DNA of 64,000 nt from Brachybacterium ginsengisoli (lineage in GTDB: Bacteria; Actinomycetota; Actinomycetes; Actinomycetales; Dermabacteraceae), in contig NZ_CP023564.1 of NCBI RefSeq assembly GCF_002407065.1, forward strand, positions 744,001 through 808,000. The letters are read 5' to 3'. Under the pieces are notes generated by a model. It searched no databases and was not told the origin of the DNA. It worked only from the letters and a program-made list of their open reading frames with translations. Numbering within the stretch: the stretch's first letter is position 1; each line of letters begins with the position of its first letter. A program made the translations under genes and the position numbers. This document shows, piece after piece, positions 1-9,380 of this stretch.

Positions 1-693
1 GGCGAGGAACTCGCCCTCCGCGCCGAAGAGCGACGGGGCCTGCGCATCGACCGTCACCACGTCCGTGCCCACGATGTCCTCGCGCGCCACTCCCGCGTGC
101 TCGGCGAGGATGCCCAGCACGTCGGCCGGGGCGAAGCCGAGCAGGGGCTGCATGTGCCGCTGGGGGTCCAGCTGCAGCCCGTCCTTGTTCACCGCCCGGT
201 CCAGGTGCACGGCGAGCTGGGGGACGCGCAGCAGACCGGGGGTGTCCACCAGCACGGTGCTGCCGTCGGCCAGCGCGAGCCGGCCCGCCATCCGCAGCTC
301 GCGGTCCAGCCAGGAGTTCAGCAGCGGCCCGCCGTAGATCTCGACGCCCACCTGGGAGAGGCCCTCGGCGCCGAGCTGCGGGTTCGGCTTGAGCTTCAGC
401 GCCGGGGAGTCGGTGTGGGAGCCGACGATCCGGAAGGGCGCGGAGGCGTCGGCCCCCTCCGGGGCGGACCAGGCGATGAGGGACCCGTCGCGCAGCACGA
501 AGCGGTTCCCGGCGACGTCGGCACCGTCCCAGGCGTCGGTCTCGAGCAGCTCGGTGAACCCGTCCCGCTCGAGCCGGCGGGCGGCCTCCCGCGCGGCGTG
601 GAAGCTCGACGGGGACGCAGTGACGAAGGCGCCCAGATCGAGGGCGGTGTCGCGGGCGCGGGGGGAGGGAGCGGAGGCGGAGAAGCGAGTCAC
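1..693 (-). CDS. M18 family (aspartyl-type) aminopeptidase, C-terminus outside window
   Basis: Metallo-aminopeptidase of the M18 family, which removes N-terminal acidic or neutral residues from peptides in the cytoplasm using two metal ions. The visible 231 residues are the N-terminal half. They include the first zinc-ligand motif GSHTDSPALKLKP (His93, Asp95) and the family-typical stretch GVEIYGGPLLNSWLDREL. The reading frame stays open to base 1, so the C-terminal part with the remaining metal ligands is outside the window. The start is a GTG whose last bases overlap the TGA of the upstream membrane protein gene (GTGA), a translational-coupling arrangement, so it is probably the distal gene of a minus-strand operon. 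Family assignment is confident; substrate preference is inferred from the family. Confidence 0.9.
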   Translation of the reverse strand, partial: MTRFSASAPSPRARDTALDLGAFVTASPSSFHAAREAARRLERDGFTELLETDAWDGADVAGNRFVLRDGSLIAWSAPEGADASAPFRIVGSHTDSPALKLKPNPQLGAEGLSQVGVEIYGGPLLNSWLDRELRMAGRLALADGSTVLVDTPGLLRVPQLAVHLDRAVNKDGLQLDPQRHMQPLLGFAPADVLGILAEHAGVAREDIVGTDVVTVDAQAPSLFGAEGEFLA

Positions 694-2690
694 GGGTTCA
701 TTGAACCATCGGTGCCGCGGCAGGGGAGCATGCGCAGCAGCTTGGCGTCGCCCACCTGGAGCACCACCTCGGCGGCGCCGGTCTCCGAGATCTCGTTCAG
801 CCCGGTGTAGGTCGCGGAGCGCTCGTGCAGCTCCTGGGGGCCGAAGTCCAGGGCGTAGTCCACGTGCAGGTCCTCGGCGGCGTCGCACACCTCAGGGTTC
901 GTGGTCGCCTCGTCGAGCCGGCCGTTGAGCAGGTGCACCTCGGGCTCGGCCTGGAAGCTCATGTAGGTGTTGAGCACCTGCCGGTCGGAGAGGGCGTAGG
1001 CGAGCGAGCTGCCGTTCCAGGCGTTGGTCGCGATCACAGCGTCCTCGGGGACCACCTCCGGCAGCTGCTCGAGCAGCTCCCGCTCGTCGGACGTGAGCAG
1101 CACGCCGGACTGCCAGTCGTTCTCGAAGTAGCCCTGGTTGACGCGGGAGCCGGGGGAGATCAGCGCCAGCACGAGCACCAGCACCGCCGCGGTGCCCGCG
1201 GCGGCCTGGCCCGGCAGCCCTGCCAGGCGCGGCATGCGGCGCCCGGCCCAGCGCTGGAGGCTCTCGATGCCCAGGGCGAGCACCGGGATCGCGGCGACCG
1301 CGATGAGGGCGGTGACCCGGTTGTTGTCCGTGTACCAGTTCCCGGTCAGCAGGTAGCGCAGATCGCCCTCCGGGGTGCTGCGGGTGACCACCGACGCCAC
1401 CGACGCCGCGATCCAGGGAGCCAGCAGCCAGCGCGAGCGGGAGAGCAGCAGAACCGCCGCCGCGCAGACCAGCATCACCGCGCCCATCGGCACGAAGGAG
1501 GGGGTCGCGTTGGGGGCCAGCGAGATCGCCTGCCCCACGGCCTCCTTCACCGAGGCGTTCGGCTTCCAGACGGCGGAGGACTGCACCGGTCGGAACCGCG
1601 TCCACAGGTCGGAGGAGACCGCGATGCCCACGACGGTGAGCACCGCGAGGGGCCACAGCCGATGGCCGGGCACACGGGCGGCGGAGAAGCGCTCGCGTGC
1701 CCTCGACACCGTCCCCCAGACCAGGATCGGCAGTCCCAGGACCATCGCCGAGAACACGCCCTGCGGGTGCGCGAGCGCGACCGCCGCGCCGGTCACCGGC
1801 AGCAGCACCGCGAGCTGCCCGGTGCCCAGGCGCTGCGCCGAGGACGGGGCCAGACCGGCCACGTGGGCGAGGCCGATGATCACCAGCGGCATCAGCACCA
1901 TGGTGAGGAAGTAGGGCAGCACGATGCCCCAGTACATGAGGGATAGCGGGAAGGCTCCCGTGACCCCGGCGAGCGTGCCCGCGGCCATCCAGCCGACCGG
2001 TCCCGCGGTGGTGGCGGTGCGCATCAGGGCCATCAGCCCCAGCGGCCACACCACGGCTGCCAGCAGCAGCATCACCACGTTGGAGGCGAGGGGGATGTCC
2101 TGGCCGGAGACCTCCACGACGAGGCTGACCGCCTGATGCCAGGCCGCCGGGTAGTACACCGACTCGCCCGGCATCGCCGTCATCCCGCCGACCACCCATG
2201 CCGAGGCGTCGTGCAGCCGCAGGATGTGGCGCACGGCGTTGAGGTGGTAGACGTTGTCGTAGGTCTGGCTGATCGCGTCGATCCCGCCCATCATCGGCAG
2301 CACGCGCGCCAGCAGGATGCCGCCGCCGAGCACCAGGCCGGTCAGGACCGCGGCGGCCCGCCCGCGGGCGGTGCCGAGGAAGCCGGTGGGGGCATCGGGG
2401 TCGGCGTCCGGGGCGTCGGGTGCGGATGCCATCGCCGGGCGGCGCCGTCCCAGCGGCCACAGGGCCGCGCCCGCCAGCAGACCCAGCGCCAGCGGCCAGG
2501 CGATCGACCAGTGGAGCCCGATCAGGTGGCCGAGCTCCGCCGCGACGGCGATCATCAGGAGCGAGGCCGGGACGGTCGCGACGGCGGCGGTCAGCGGCCG
2601 CAGCCGGAGCGCCAGGACCAGGGGCAGGCCGGGCGCTCCGAGCGCCAGCAGGGCCGAGCCCACGGTCGCGAGGATGTTCAGGACGTCCAC
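690..2690 (-). CDS. DUF6541-like polytopic membrane protein, probable GT-C-type envelope glycosyltransferase
   Basis: A protein of about 666 residues with roughly a dozen membrane helices. An extracytoplasmic-looking loop after the early helices carries GGIDAISQTYDNVYHLNAVRH, a motif I associate with actinobacterial DUF6541 proteins. The soluble C-terminal part (about the last 130 residues) lies outside the last helix. The topology, with acidic/His residues in the first large loop, resembles GT-C glycosyltransferases that use polyprenyl-phosphate sugars, so a role in cell-surface glycan assembly is plausible but unproven. The neighbouring AT3-SGNH O-acyltransferase supports that. The frame stays open to an ATG at 2747, but that ATG has no ribosome-binding site. 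The GTG at 2690 starts just before the first helix (VLNILATVGSALLAL), so I prefer it. The stop overlaps the start of the M18 peptidase gene. Confidence 0.72.
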   Translation of the reverse strand: MDVLNILATVGSALLALGAPGLPLVLALRLRPLTAAVATVPASLLMIAVAAELGHLIGLHWSIAWPLALGLLAGAALWPLGRRRPAMASAPDAPDADPDAPTGFLGTARGRAAAVLTGLVLGGGILLARVLPMMGGIDAISQTYDNVYHLNAVRHILRLHDASAWVVGGMTAMPGESVYYPAAWHQAVSLVVEVSGQDIPLASNVVMLLLAAVVWPLGLMALMRTATTAGPVGWMAAGTLAGVTGAFPLSLMYWGIVLPYFLTMVLMPLVIIGLAHVAGLAPSSAQRLGTGQLAVLLPVTGAAVALAHPQGVFSAMVLGLPILVWGTVSRARERFSAARVPGHRLWPLAVLTVVGIAVSSDLWTRFRPVQSSAVWKPNASVKEAVGQAISLAPNATPSFVPMGAVMLVCAAAVLLLSRSRWLLAPWIAASVASVVTRSTPEGDLRYLLTGNWYTDNNRVTALIAVAAIPVLALGIESLQRWAGRRMPRLAGLPGQAAAGTAAVLVLVLALISPGSRVNQGYFENDWQSGVLLTSDERELLEQLPEVVPEDAVIATNAWNGSSLAYALSDRQVLNTYMSFQAEPEVHLLNGRLDEATTNPEVCDAAEDLHVDYALDFGPQELHERSATYTGLNEISETGAAEVVLQVGDAKLLRMLPCRGTDGSMNP

Positions 2691-2795
2691 GCGCTGTGCA
2701 CCTGCTTCCCTCTCGAGCGGGCGAGATCGCCCCCTGACCGGCCACATCGTAACGGGAGGGAGAGCGGTGGGACCAAGCGCCGCTGCCAGCCGGGA

Positions 2796-5234
2796 TCAGC
2801 CGGTCGTCGCCTCCAGCTCGCGGCTCACCGTCGGGGCGAGCGCCTCCTCGACGAAGAGCCTGGTCAGGTGGTCGTCATCCATGTACACGTAGACGTCTCC
2901 GAGCACCGGGGAGCAGCGCCCCCCGGGGCAGATCTGCGGTGTGAGATCGAACAGGGTCACCGAGGCCTCGGGGCCCCGGAGGTCCGCCAGCGGAGCGGCG
3001 GGGTTCTCGGGAGCGAGCTTGTCGCGGGCCGCGGCGCCGCAGGACTCGTCGGCTTCCGCCGGAGTGCCGCCCGCGTCGATCACGGCTTCGGCACACTGGT
3101 ACTCGTTCTCCGACCAGCGGGGGGTGTCGCGGAAGGCCAGCACGTCGATGTCCCGGTCCAGCAGCTGCTGGATCGCGGCGTCGGACCCGTCGGGCAGGAC
3201 CTCGCCCTCGTCGACGGAGGAGAGGGTGACGGTGGTCAGCACGATGTCGGGCTGCACGGCGTCGAGGTACTCCAGGACGTACTCGTCGTAGCCCTTGCAG
3301 TACGCGTAGCGCTCCGTGCCGGCGAGGTAGCCGCAGCCGTCCATCGTGAGGTTCACGATCTGTGCGCCGCGGTCCTCCGCGGTGGGGAGGAGCGCGGGGA
3401 TGAACTGGCGGGAGTGCGAGCTGCCCACCACCACGATGGTCTCGGAGGCCTCCGCGTCGCCGGGCAGCAGCTGCTGGCAGTTCACGTGGGGGAAGGTGCG
3501 CTCCGGCGTCCAGGAGCCTCCGCAGTCCTCGGGCAGATCGGGCCACTGGCCGCCCAGCTGCCAGCCGGAGGGGCGCACGTCGGGCGGGGCCTCGGTGGCG
3601 ACCTCGTCGGTCGCGAGGGTCGGTCCCTCGGCCACCGGCGGCTCCGCCTCGCTGCTCGTGAGCAGCGCCCACCAGCCGCCCGCCGCGCCCGCCACCAGCG
3701 CCACGCTCAGCGCGATCGCGGTCATCGCCCTCCAGGGGTGCGCCTCGAGCCAGCGCGAGCGGCGCACCGGGGAGTCGACCGCACGGGTCACCAGCCAGGC
3801 CAGCAGCACCGACCCGGCCAGCACCACCAGGCCGTCCCACAGACCGGCGCGGGCCTGGGAGCTGTGGTGCAGCCAGATCACCAGGATCGGCCAGTGCACC
3901 AGGTACAGGGCGTAGGAGATGTCGCCGATGAACGCCGCCGGTCGCGTCGACAGCACGGCGTCCACGCCCCAGCGGGTGCCGGAGTGGCCCGCGACCACGA
4001 TCGCGGCGGCCGCGGCCAGCGGCCACAGCGCGATCCAGCCCGGGAAGATCGAGGAGACGTCCACCAGCACGCCGCAGGCCAGCAGGGCCGCGATGCCCGC
4101 CCAGCCGGTCAGGGCACGCACGATCCGCAGCTGCGGGGACGTGCCGTCCTCGGGGCGCCGGGCGCCGGTGAGCCGGTCCAGCAGCGGGAGGGTCAGGGCC
4201 AGCAGGGACCCGGCGGCGAACTCCCACATCCGGGCGGCGGTGTCGAAGTAGGCGATCTGCTGCTGTGACTGGGTCGAGAGGATCGACCAGGTCAGGGAGG
4301 CCGCGCCGATCACCGCGACGAGGACGATCAACGGGCGCCGCACCGACCGCCCCGCCCGGGCCCGACGGGCCACCAGCAGGAACAGCAGCGGCCACACCAC
4401 GAAGGCCTGGCCCTGCACGCTGAGGGACCAGAAGTGCTGCAGCGGCGAGGCGATGCCGGCATCCCGTGCGTGGTAGTCCACCTGGAGCAGCACCAGCAGC
4501 AGGTTCTCGAGATAGACCGCGGAGGCGACCGCCTCCTGCATGATCGTCTCCCACATCGAGGAGGGCAGGAAGGCGGCGGTGCCGGCCAGGATCAGCAGGA
4601 TCGTGACCGCGGCCGGGGGCAGCAGGCGCTTGAAGGTGTGCAGCCAGTAGCGCGGGATCGCCAGAGGCCGACCGCTCTCCAGACGGCGCACGAAGGTCCC
4701 GGTGAGGAAGAAGGCGGAGAGGAAGAGGAAGACGTCCACCCCGCCGGAGACCCGGCCGAGCCAGATGTGGTAGACCGCGACCAGCCCCAGCGCCACCGCG
4801 CGGAGCCCGTGCAGCTCGCGGCGGAACGAGGCGCGGGAGGTCGGGGCGGCCGACGGCGCGGAGCTCTCGGCCGCGACGGGCGGCTCCGGGCTGCGGGAAT
4901 GGACGGAGCCTCCGTGCTCGCCCCAGGTGCCGGAGACGGAGCCCGAGGTGGACCAGGCATCCTCCGCCTCGCGCTCGGCGTGGAGCTCGATCGGCCCCTG
5001 CAGCCAGTCGTCGAGGGAGGAGGCCCGTGAGGGCAGCGATGCTGAGGGGGAGGGATCGGGCTCCTGGACCCAGTCCTCGAGCGCGTCCGCGAGCGGGGCG
5101 GGCTGCTCCCACGCCTCGCGCCGCGCGCGCCGCTCCGCCGCGGAGGGCTGAGCGCCGCGGCCGCCGCGACCTGGGCGCGACGGATCACTGGACGAGCTGA
5201 TCGCGAACCCCTTCCGGACGGCCGATGACGGCAC
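2796..5234 (-). CDS. AT3-SGNH two-domain O-acyltransferase (OatA-like)
   Basis: Membrane O-acyltransferase of 812 residues. Residues about 1-145 are a charged, Pro/Ser-rich disordered N-terminus. Residues about 150-510 form an acyltransferase-3 domain of about ten helices, beginning with RRELHGLRAVALGLVAVYHIW. The C-terminal third is an extracytoplasmic SGNH hydrolase-like domain. Proteins of this architecture pass an acetyl (or other acyl) group through the membrane to the SGNH domain, which transfers it to peptidoglycan, teichoic acid or another surface glycan. The block I motif reads VVGSSHSRQF (about 602-611) where GDSH is usual, so Asp is replaced by Ser. The DDDH near the C-terminus (about 786-789) supplies the Asp-His pair. 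The start is GTG with no strong ribosome site. It lies 42 bp downstream of the next minus-strand gene. The acceptor glycan is unknown. Confidence 0.85.
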   Translation of the reverse strand: MPSSAVRKGFAISSSSDPSRPGRGGRGAQPSAAERRARREAWEQPAPLADALEDWVQEPDPSPSASLPSRASSLDDWLQGPIELHAEREAEDAWSTSGSVSGTWGEHGGSVHSRSPEPPVAAESSAPSAAPTSRASFRRELHGLRAVALGLVAVYHIWLGRVSGGVDVFLFLSAFFLTGTFVRRLESGRPLAIPRYWLHTFKRLLPPAAVTILLILAGTAAFLPSSMWETIMQEAVASAVYLENLLLVLLQVDYHARDAGIASPLQHFWSLSVQGQAFVVWPLLFLLVARRARAGRSVRRPLIVLVAVIGAASLTWSILSTQSQQQIAYFDTAARMWEFAAGSLLALTLPLLDRLTGARRPEDGTSPQLRIVRALTGWAGIAALLACGVLVDVSSIFPGWIALWPLAAAAAIVVAGHSGTRWGVDAVLSTRPAAFIGDISYALYLVHWPILVIWLHHSSQARAGLWDGLVVLAGSVLLAWLVTRAVDSPVRRSRWLEAHPWRAMTAIALSVALVAGAAGGWWALLTSSEAEPPVAEGPTLATDEVATEAPPDVRPSGWQLGGQWPDLPEDCGGSWTPERTFPHVNCQQLLPGDAEASETIVVVGSSHSRQFIPALLPTAEDRGAQIVNLTMDGCGYLAGTERYAYCKGYDEYVLEYLDAVQPDIVLTTVTLSSVDEGEVLPDGSDAAIQQLLDRDIDVLAFRDTPRWSENEYQCAEAVIDAGGTPAEADESCGAAARDKLAPENPAAPLADLRGPEASVTLFDLTPQICPGGRCSPVLGDVYVYMDDDHLTRLFVEEALAPTVSRELEATTG

Positions 5235-5276
5235 CGTCCGTGGAGGGCTGCCCTCGCGCCCGGCGCTGCGTGGATC

Positions 5277-6284
5277 TTAGTGGATCGGGTCCCCCGAGAG
5301 CATCGGGGAGCCGCGGCGGGGGGCGGCGGCGAGCAGCACCAGAGCGACGACGACGCACAGCGCCAGCAGCACCGGGCCGAGGATCCCGAGCACCATGTGC
5401 GCCCCGAGGATCCATTCCGCGCCTCCGCCCGGCCCCGAGGTCAGAGCGGTCGCGTAGGCACGCAGCAGGACGACGCCGAGGAGCTGCGTGCTCCAGAGGA
5501 GCCCCAGCCCCACCCAGAGCGCCCGCCTCGCTCCGACGGGGGCGAGCGCGATGACCAGGCCCGCGCACAGGGTGATCAGGGCGACCATCAGCAGGAGGAC
5601 GATGGCGAACAGCGAGTTCACCGCCAGGAGCAGGTCGAGATCGAGATCTGAGAAGCGCAGGGCGAGGCCCTGCAGGGGCACCGCCGCGGCGGCCGCGAGC
5701 GCCGCCACCAGCAGCACGAGCGCCGGGATCGCCGGGCCGACGGGCAGTCGCACGGAACGGGTCGGCGGGGATGCCCGCTGCAGGAGCACGAGGGCGAGCA
5801 CCCCGAGTCCGAGGAACATCACGATGGCGCCGCCGGAGGAGAGGAGCGTGGAGACTCCGTAGCGCAGGCCGTAGCCGGACGAAGAGCTTCCATCGCTGAC
5901 GATCAGCCCCAGGATCGTGCCGATCAGCTGAGCCAGAGGGGCCGCCAGCTGGGCCAGCGTGATCAGGCCCAGGGCGAGCAGCGACACCCGCAGGACCCGA
6001 CGGTCCTCGAGGCTCCCCGCCCGGACCAGAGCGAGGACGGCGATGACGAGCGCCGTCTCGACGAGCGCGGCGACCAGGTGAGCGCCGCTCGAGACCACCA
6101 CCATCACAACGCTCGCCCCCTGCAGGATCTCCAGGACCACCCGCATCGTCTCCGCCCCTGCGGCGAGGACGGCGAGCACCCCCACGGCGAGCGCCGCGCG
6201 GCGCAGTCGCGGCGACAGGGCGGCTGGGGCGTCCGGGACGTCAGGCGGGAGGGGAGCGTCGGGAGGGGCGGCAGCAGAGGTCAC
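5277..6284 (-). CDS. Polytopic membrane protein of unknown function
   Basis: A protein of about 335 residues with eight or so hydrophobic segments, very rich in Leu, Ala and Val, with short loops and a small Pro-rich cytoplasmic N-terminus. I recognise no catalytic motif or family. A start at GTG 6284 is chosen because it has an AGGA element 8 nt upstream and leaves a short N-terminal tail before the first helix. The frame is open further upstream to 6626, but that stretch overlaps the divergent tgt gene and its codon pattern is the antisense of tgt. It is first in the minus-strand run that continues into the O-acyltransferase and the DUF6541-like protein, so an accessory role in envelope glycan modification is possible. 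It could equally be an unrelated transporter-like protein. Confidence 0.6.
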   Translation of the reverse strand: MTSAAAPPDAPLPPDVPDAPAALSPRLRRAALAVGVLAVLAAGAETMRVVLEILQGASVVMVVVSSGAHLVAALVETALVIAVLALVRAGSLEDRRVLRVSLLALGLITLAQLAAPLAQLIGTILGLIVSDGSSSSGYGLRYGVSTLLSSGGAIVMFLGLGVLALVLLQRASPPTRSVRLPVGPAIPALVLLVAALAAAAAVPLQGLALRFSDLDLDLLLAVNSLFAIVLLLMVALITLCAGLVIALAPVGARRALWVGLGLLWSTQLLGVVLLRAYATALTSGPGGGAEWILGAHMVLGILGPVLLALCVVVALVLLAAAPRRGSPMLSGDPIH

Positions 6285-6405
6285 GGGGAGTCCTGACGGC
6301 GGAGGGCGGCGGCACCTCGATCCTACGGAGCGTCCCGGGTCCGGACGGGCGGATCGGGGAACCCGGATGCCGGGGCGTCCCCTCCCGTCGTGGGACCATG
6401 GGACG

Positions 6406-7689
6406 GTGACCGAGCTCCCTCCCGACCCCTCCCGCGCGCCGTCCTCCACGGACAGCGGATTCGAGATCCTCGCCCGCCACGGCGAGAAGGCCCGGGCCGG
6501 GGTGATCTCCACGCCGCACGGCGAGATCGCCACCCCCGCCTTCGTCCCCGTGGGCACGAAGGCGACCGTCAAAGCAGTGCTCCCGGAGTCGATGAGCGAG
6601 CTCGGTGCGCAGGCGCTGCTGGCCAACGCGTACCACCTCTACCTCCAGCCCGGTCATGACCTGGTCGATGAGGCCGGTGGCCTGGGCGCCTTCATGAACT
6701 GGCCCGGCCCCACCTACACCGACTCCGGCGGCTTCCAGGTGATGAGCCTCGGCGCCGGCTTCCAGAAGGTGCTCTCCAGCGAGTTCTCCGGCGGGGAGAA
6801 GGCCCGCACCTCCAACGGCGAGGACGACGCCGTCCGCGAGGGCAAGGAGCGCCTGGCGCACGTCGACGACGACGGCGTCACCTTCCGCTCCTTCATCAAC
6901 GGCGACGAGCACCGCTTCACCCCCGAGATCTCGATGCAGATCCAGCACGGCCTCGGAGCGGACATCATGTTCGCATTCGACGAGCTGACCACCCTGATGA
7001 ACTCCCGCGGCTACCAGGAGCAGGCGCTGGAGCGCACCCGTCTGTGGGCGCTGCGCTGCCTCGCCGAGCACGCCCGCCTCACCGAGGAGCGCACGCACCG
7101 CCCCTACCAGCAGCTGTGGGGCGTGATCCAGGGCGCCCAGTACGAGGACCTGCGCCGTCAGGCCTCTCGCGACCTCGGCACGATGGACGTGGCGGGGCAG
7201 GCCTTCGACGGCTTCGGCATCGGCGGAGCCCTGGAGAAGGAGAACCTGGGCACCATCGTCGGCTGGGTGACCGATGAGCTGCCCGACCAGAAGCCGCGCC
7301 ACCTGCTGGGGATCAGCGAGGTCGACGACCTCTTCGTCGCGATCGCCGCCGGCGCCGACACCTTCGACTGCGTCTCGCCCTCGCGGGTGGCGCGCAACAG
7401 CGCCGTCTACACCGCCACCGGGCGGGTGAACCTCACCGGTGCGAGGTACCGCCGCCAGTTCTCGCCGATCGACGAGACCTGCGACTGCTACACCTGCACC
7501 CACTACACGGCCGCGTACGTGCACCACCTGTTCCGGGCCAAGGAGATGCTCTCCTCGACCCTGTGCACGATCCACAACGAGCGCTTCGTGGTGCGCCTGG
7601 TGGACCGCATCCGCGCCTCCCTGCTCGACGGCGATTTCGACGCCCTGCGGGAGGAGACCACCGGCGCCTACTACGGCTCCCCGCGGTGA
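6406..7689 (+). CDS. tgt: tRNA-guanine(34) transglycosylase
   Basis: Exchanges guanine at the wobble position of GUN-anticodon tRNAs for a 7-deazaguanine precursor of queuosine. The protein is about 427 residues. The active-site segment TYTDSGGFQ (Asp106 at the start of DSGGF) and the second catalytic region FDCVSPSRVARN are present. The zinc site is Cys359-X-Cys361-X2-Cys364 with His390, matching the bacterial Tgt spacing. After DSGGFQVMSLG there is a charged insertion of roughly 30 residues (KVLSSEFSGGEKARTSNG and on) compared with the 370-380-residue proteobacterial enzymes. I believe this is common in actinobacterial Tgt. The start GTG 6406 gives a short N-terminus before GFEILARHGEKARAG. 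An upstream frame extension to 6367 has no ribosome site. The next gene follows after 7 bp. Confidence 0.95.
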   Translation: MTELPPDPSRAPSSTDSGFEILARHGEKARAGVISTPHGEIATPAFVPVGTKATVKAVLPESMSELGAQALLANAYHLYLQPGHDLVDEAGGLGAFMNWPGPTYTDSGGFQVMSLGAGFQKVLSSEFSGGEKARTSNGEDDAVREGKERLAHVDDDGVTFRSFINGDEHRFTPEISMQIQHGLGADIMFAFDELTTLMNSRGYQEQALERTRLWALRCLAEHARLTEERTHRPYQQLWGVIQGAQYEDLRRQASRDLGTMDVAGQAFDGFGIGGALEKENLGTIVGWVTDELPDQKPRHLLGISEVDDLFVAIAAGADTFDCVSPSRVARNSAVYTATGRVNLTGARYRRQFSPIDETCDCYTCTHYTAAYVHHLFRAKEMLSSTLCTIHNERFVVRLVDRIRASLLDGDFDALREETTGAYYGSPR

Positions 7690-7696
7690 GGCGCGG

Positions 7697-9289
7697 ATGA
7701 GCGGACACGCAGACTCAGTTGCAGCCGCCGACGGCCTCGAGCCCGAGGACGGCGGGAGCCGGGACCGGGCCACCCTGATCGGCCTCGCCGTGGTGCTGCT
7801 CGCCGCCGCCGGCATCTGCGCCCTGCTGGGGAGCCACTTCCTGCTCGGCGCGCTGCGCCTCGCGGCCGGGATTCTCGCCGGGCTCGGGCTCGGAGCGGTG
7901 CTGCTCGCCCTGCTCCCCGCCCGGCTCGCCGTGCGCCCGCGAGTGCTCGTGGCCGGTGCGACGGCGCTCGCGACGATGCTGGTGCTCACCGTCCCCGCCG
8001 TGATCGCCACCCGGGTGGCGCCGCTCGCCGATCAGGCGGTCCTCTCGATCCCGGCGCTCGGAGAGGGCGATGCCGTCCACTCCCTCCCCGCCCCGGACAG
8101 CCCGGTGCTGGTGCGGCGCGCCGACGGCTCCGCGCAGGTGCTGATCGGCCAGGTCCCGCACTCGATCGAGGCCACGCCGCACGACGTCCTCGCGCTCTCC
8201 GCCGACGGCCGACGCCTGGTGCGCGCCACCGGCGCCTCCACCGAGGTGATCCTGCTGGACCCCACGGCCTCCACCGCGGACGGCTCCCTGCCGAGCCGGA
8301 GCTTCGAGGGCACTCCGATCGCGCTCGACGGGGACCGGCTCGTGCAGCGCACCTGCTCCGACGGGCTCTGCCGGAACTCCGGCTACGACCTCGGCGGGTC
8401 GGAGGAGCCGCTGTGGGTGGTCAGCGCCCCGACGGAGACGCGCGGCGCCGACCCCGTGGGCCTCGAGGTCGCCGCCGTCCCCGGAGAGGCCCCGGGGCTC
8501 CTGGACGCGGCCCGCGCCACCGGGGTGATGCCCTCGGTGCCGCTGAGCTTCGACCCCTCGCAGGGCTGGGTCCAGCTGGACCCCGGCTCGGGGATCCCCG
8601 TCGGCCGCATCCTCGCCGGCGACGAGGAGGAGTGCCGCATCGCCGCCACCGCCGAGGCGGTCGCCGCCCAGGACCCCCTGCAGGCCTCCCCGCTGGTGAT
8701 CACCGCCTGCTCCGCCGAAGACGGCGCGCTCACCGCGACCGCCTTCCGCGACGGCGAGGTGCTGTGGGAGTCGGCGGCATCCCCCGTGGGGACCTGGGAC
8801 GTGCGGATCGACCACGGTCGGGTGCTCGCCAGCGGCACCGAGGCGGGCGGCGATGCACCGGGCGAGATCATCGCGACCGAGCAGCGGGCGGCCTGGACGG
8901 CCCCGGGCGGCGAGGGCGTCGCGCAGGCAGCCGCGTTCACCGCCCGGATCGGTCTCGACGGCACGGCCATGGTCGTCTCCAACGAGAGCGGCCAGCTGCT
9001 CGCCTACGAGCTCGCCGACGGCGCCAACACCTGGACGCTGCCGCTCTCCACCTCGGAGGGAGAGGTGCGCGGAACTCTCTCCGCAGGCACCGCGGTGGTG
9101 CTTGACGGGGTCCGACGGGAGCGGCCGCTGGAGCCGCGCAGCACCCGTCTGCTGCGGGTGATCGACGTGGCCACCGGAGAGGTGACCTCGACGGATCTCG
9201 TCGCCGCGGAGGTGAGCGCGATGCGCGCCGTGGGCGGGGGCCGGGCGCTGGTCACGGTCGGGGACGAGACGCTGCTGCTCGGGGCGTGA
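7697..9289 (+). CDS. Membrane-anchored PQQ-type beta-propeller protein
   Basis: A protein of about 530 residues. Residues about 27-110 contain three hydrophobic helices. The remainder is a soluble region with repeated short strand patterns (for example DGRRLVRATG, GQLLAYELADGANTWTLPL, TRLLRVIDVATGEV) characteristic of PQQ/quinoprotein-like eight-bladed propellers. Such proteins in Gram-positives sit on the outer membrane face and act in binding or scaffolding; no enzymatic residues can be assigned. It follows tgt by 7 bp with GAGGCG before the ATG, so it is probably co-transcribed with tgt. The frame is open upstream into tgt, but that part is an overlapping shadow. It ends before a perfect palindromic terminator at 9326-9357. 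Confidence 0.7.
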   Translation: MSGHADSVAAADGLEPEDGGSRDRATLIGLAVVLLAAAGICALLGSHFLLGALRLAAGILAGLGLGAVLLALLPARLAVRPRVLVAGATALATMLVLTVPAVIATRVAPLADQAVLSIPALGEGDAVHSLPAPDSPVLVRRADGSAQVLIGQVPHSIEATPHDVLALSADGRRLVRATGASTEVILLDPTASTADGSLPSRSFEGTPIALDGDRLVQRTCSDGLCRNSGYDLGGSEEPLWVVSAPTETRGADPVGLEVAAVPGEAPGLLDAARATGVMPSVPLSFDPSQGWVQLDPGSGIPVGRILAGDEEECRIAATAEAVAAQDPLQASPLVITACSAEDGALTATAFRDGEVLWESAASPVGTWDVRIDHGRVLASGTEAGGDAPGEIIATEQRAAWTAPGGEGVAQAAAFTARIGLDGTAMVVSNESGQLLAYELADGANTWTLPLSTSEGEVRGTLSAGTAVVLDGVRRERPLEPRSTRLLRVIDVATGEVTSTDLVAAEVSAMRAVGGGRALVTVGDETLLLGA

Positions 9290-9325
9290 GCGGCTGAGCG
9301 TGAGGCGCGGCGCCCGAGACGTACA

Positions 9326-9357
9326 GCGCCCCGGACCTCTGCAGAGGTCCGGGGCGC
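9326..9357. terminator. Perfect 32-bp palindrome, bidirectional terminator
   Basis: A 32-bp perfect inverted repeat (gcgccccggacctctg followed by its exact complement). It lies between the convergent ends of the beta-propeller gene (stop 9289) and the Gln-rich membrane protein gene (stop 9381). No clear T-tract follows on either side, as is common in GC-rich actinobacteria. Its position between convergent genes supports a role in transcription termination in both directions. Confidence 0.75.
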
Positions 9358-9380
9358 CGGTGCCGGTCAGGCGAGCGATC

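Noticed and set aside
7439..7696. Upstream start of the beta-propeller protein inside tgt
   Set aside because: The extra residues are a frame-shifted read of the tgt C-terminus. ATG 7697 with a ribosome site follows the tgt stop.
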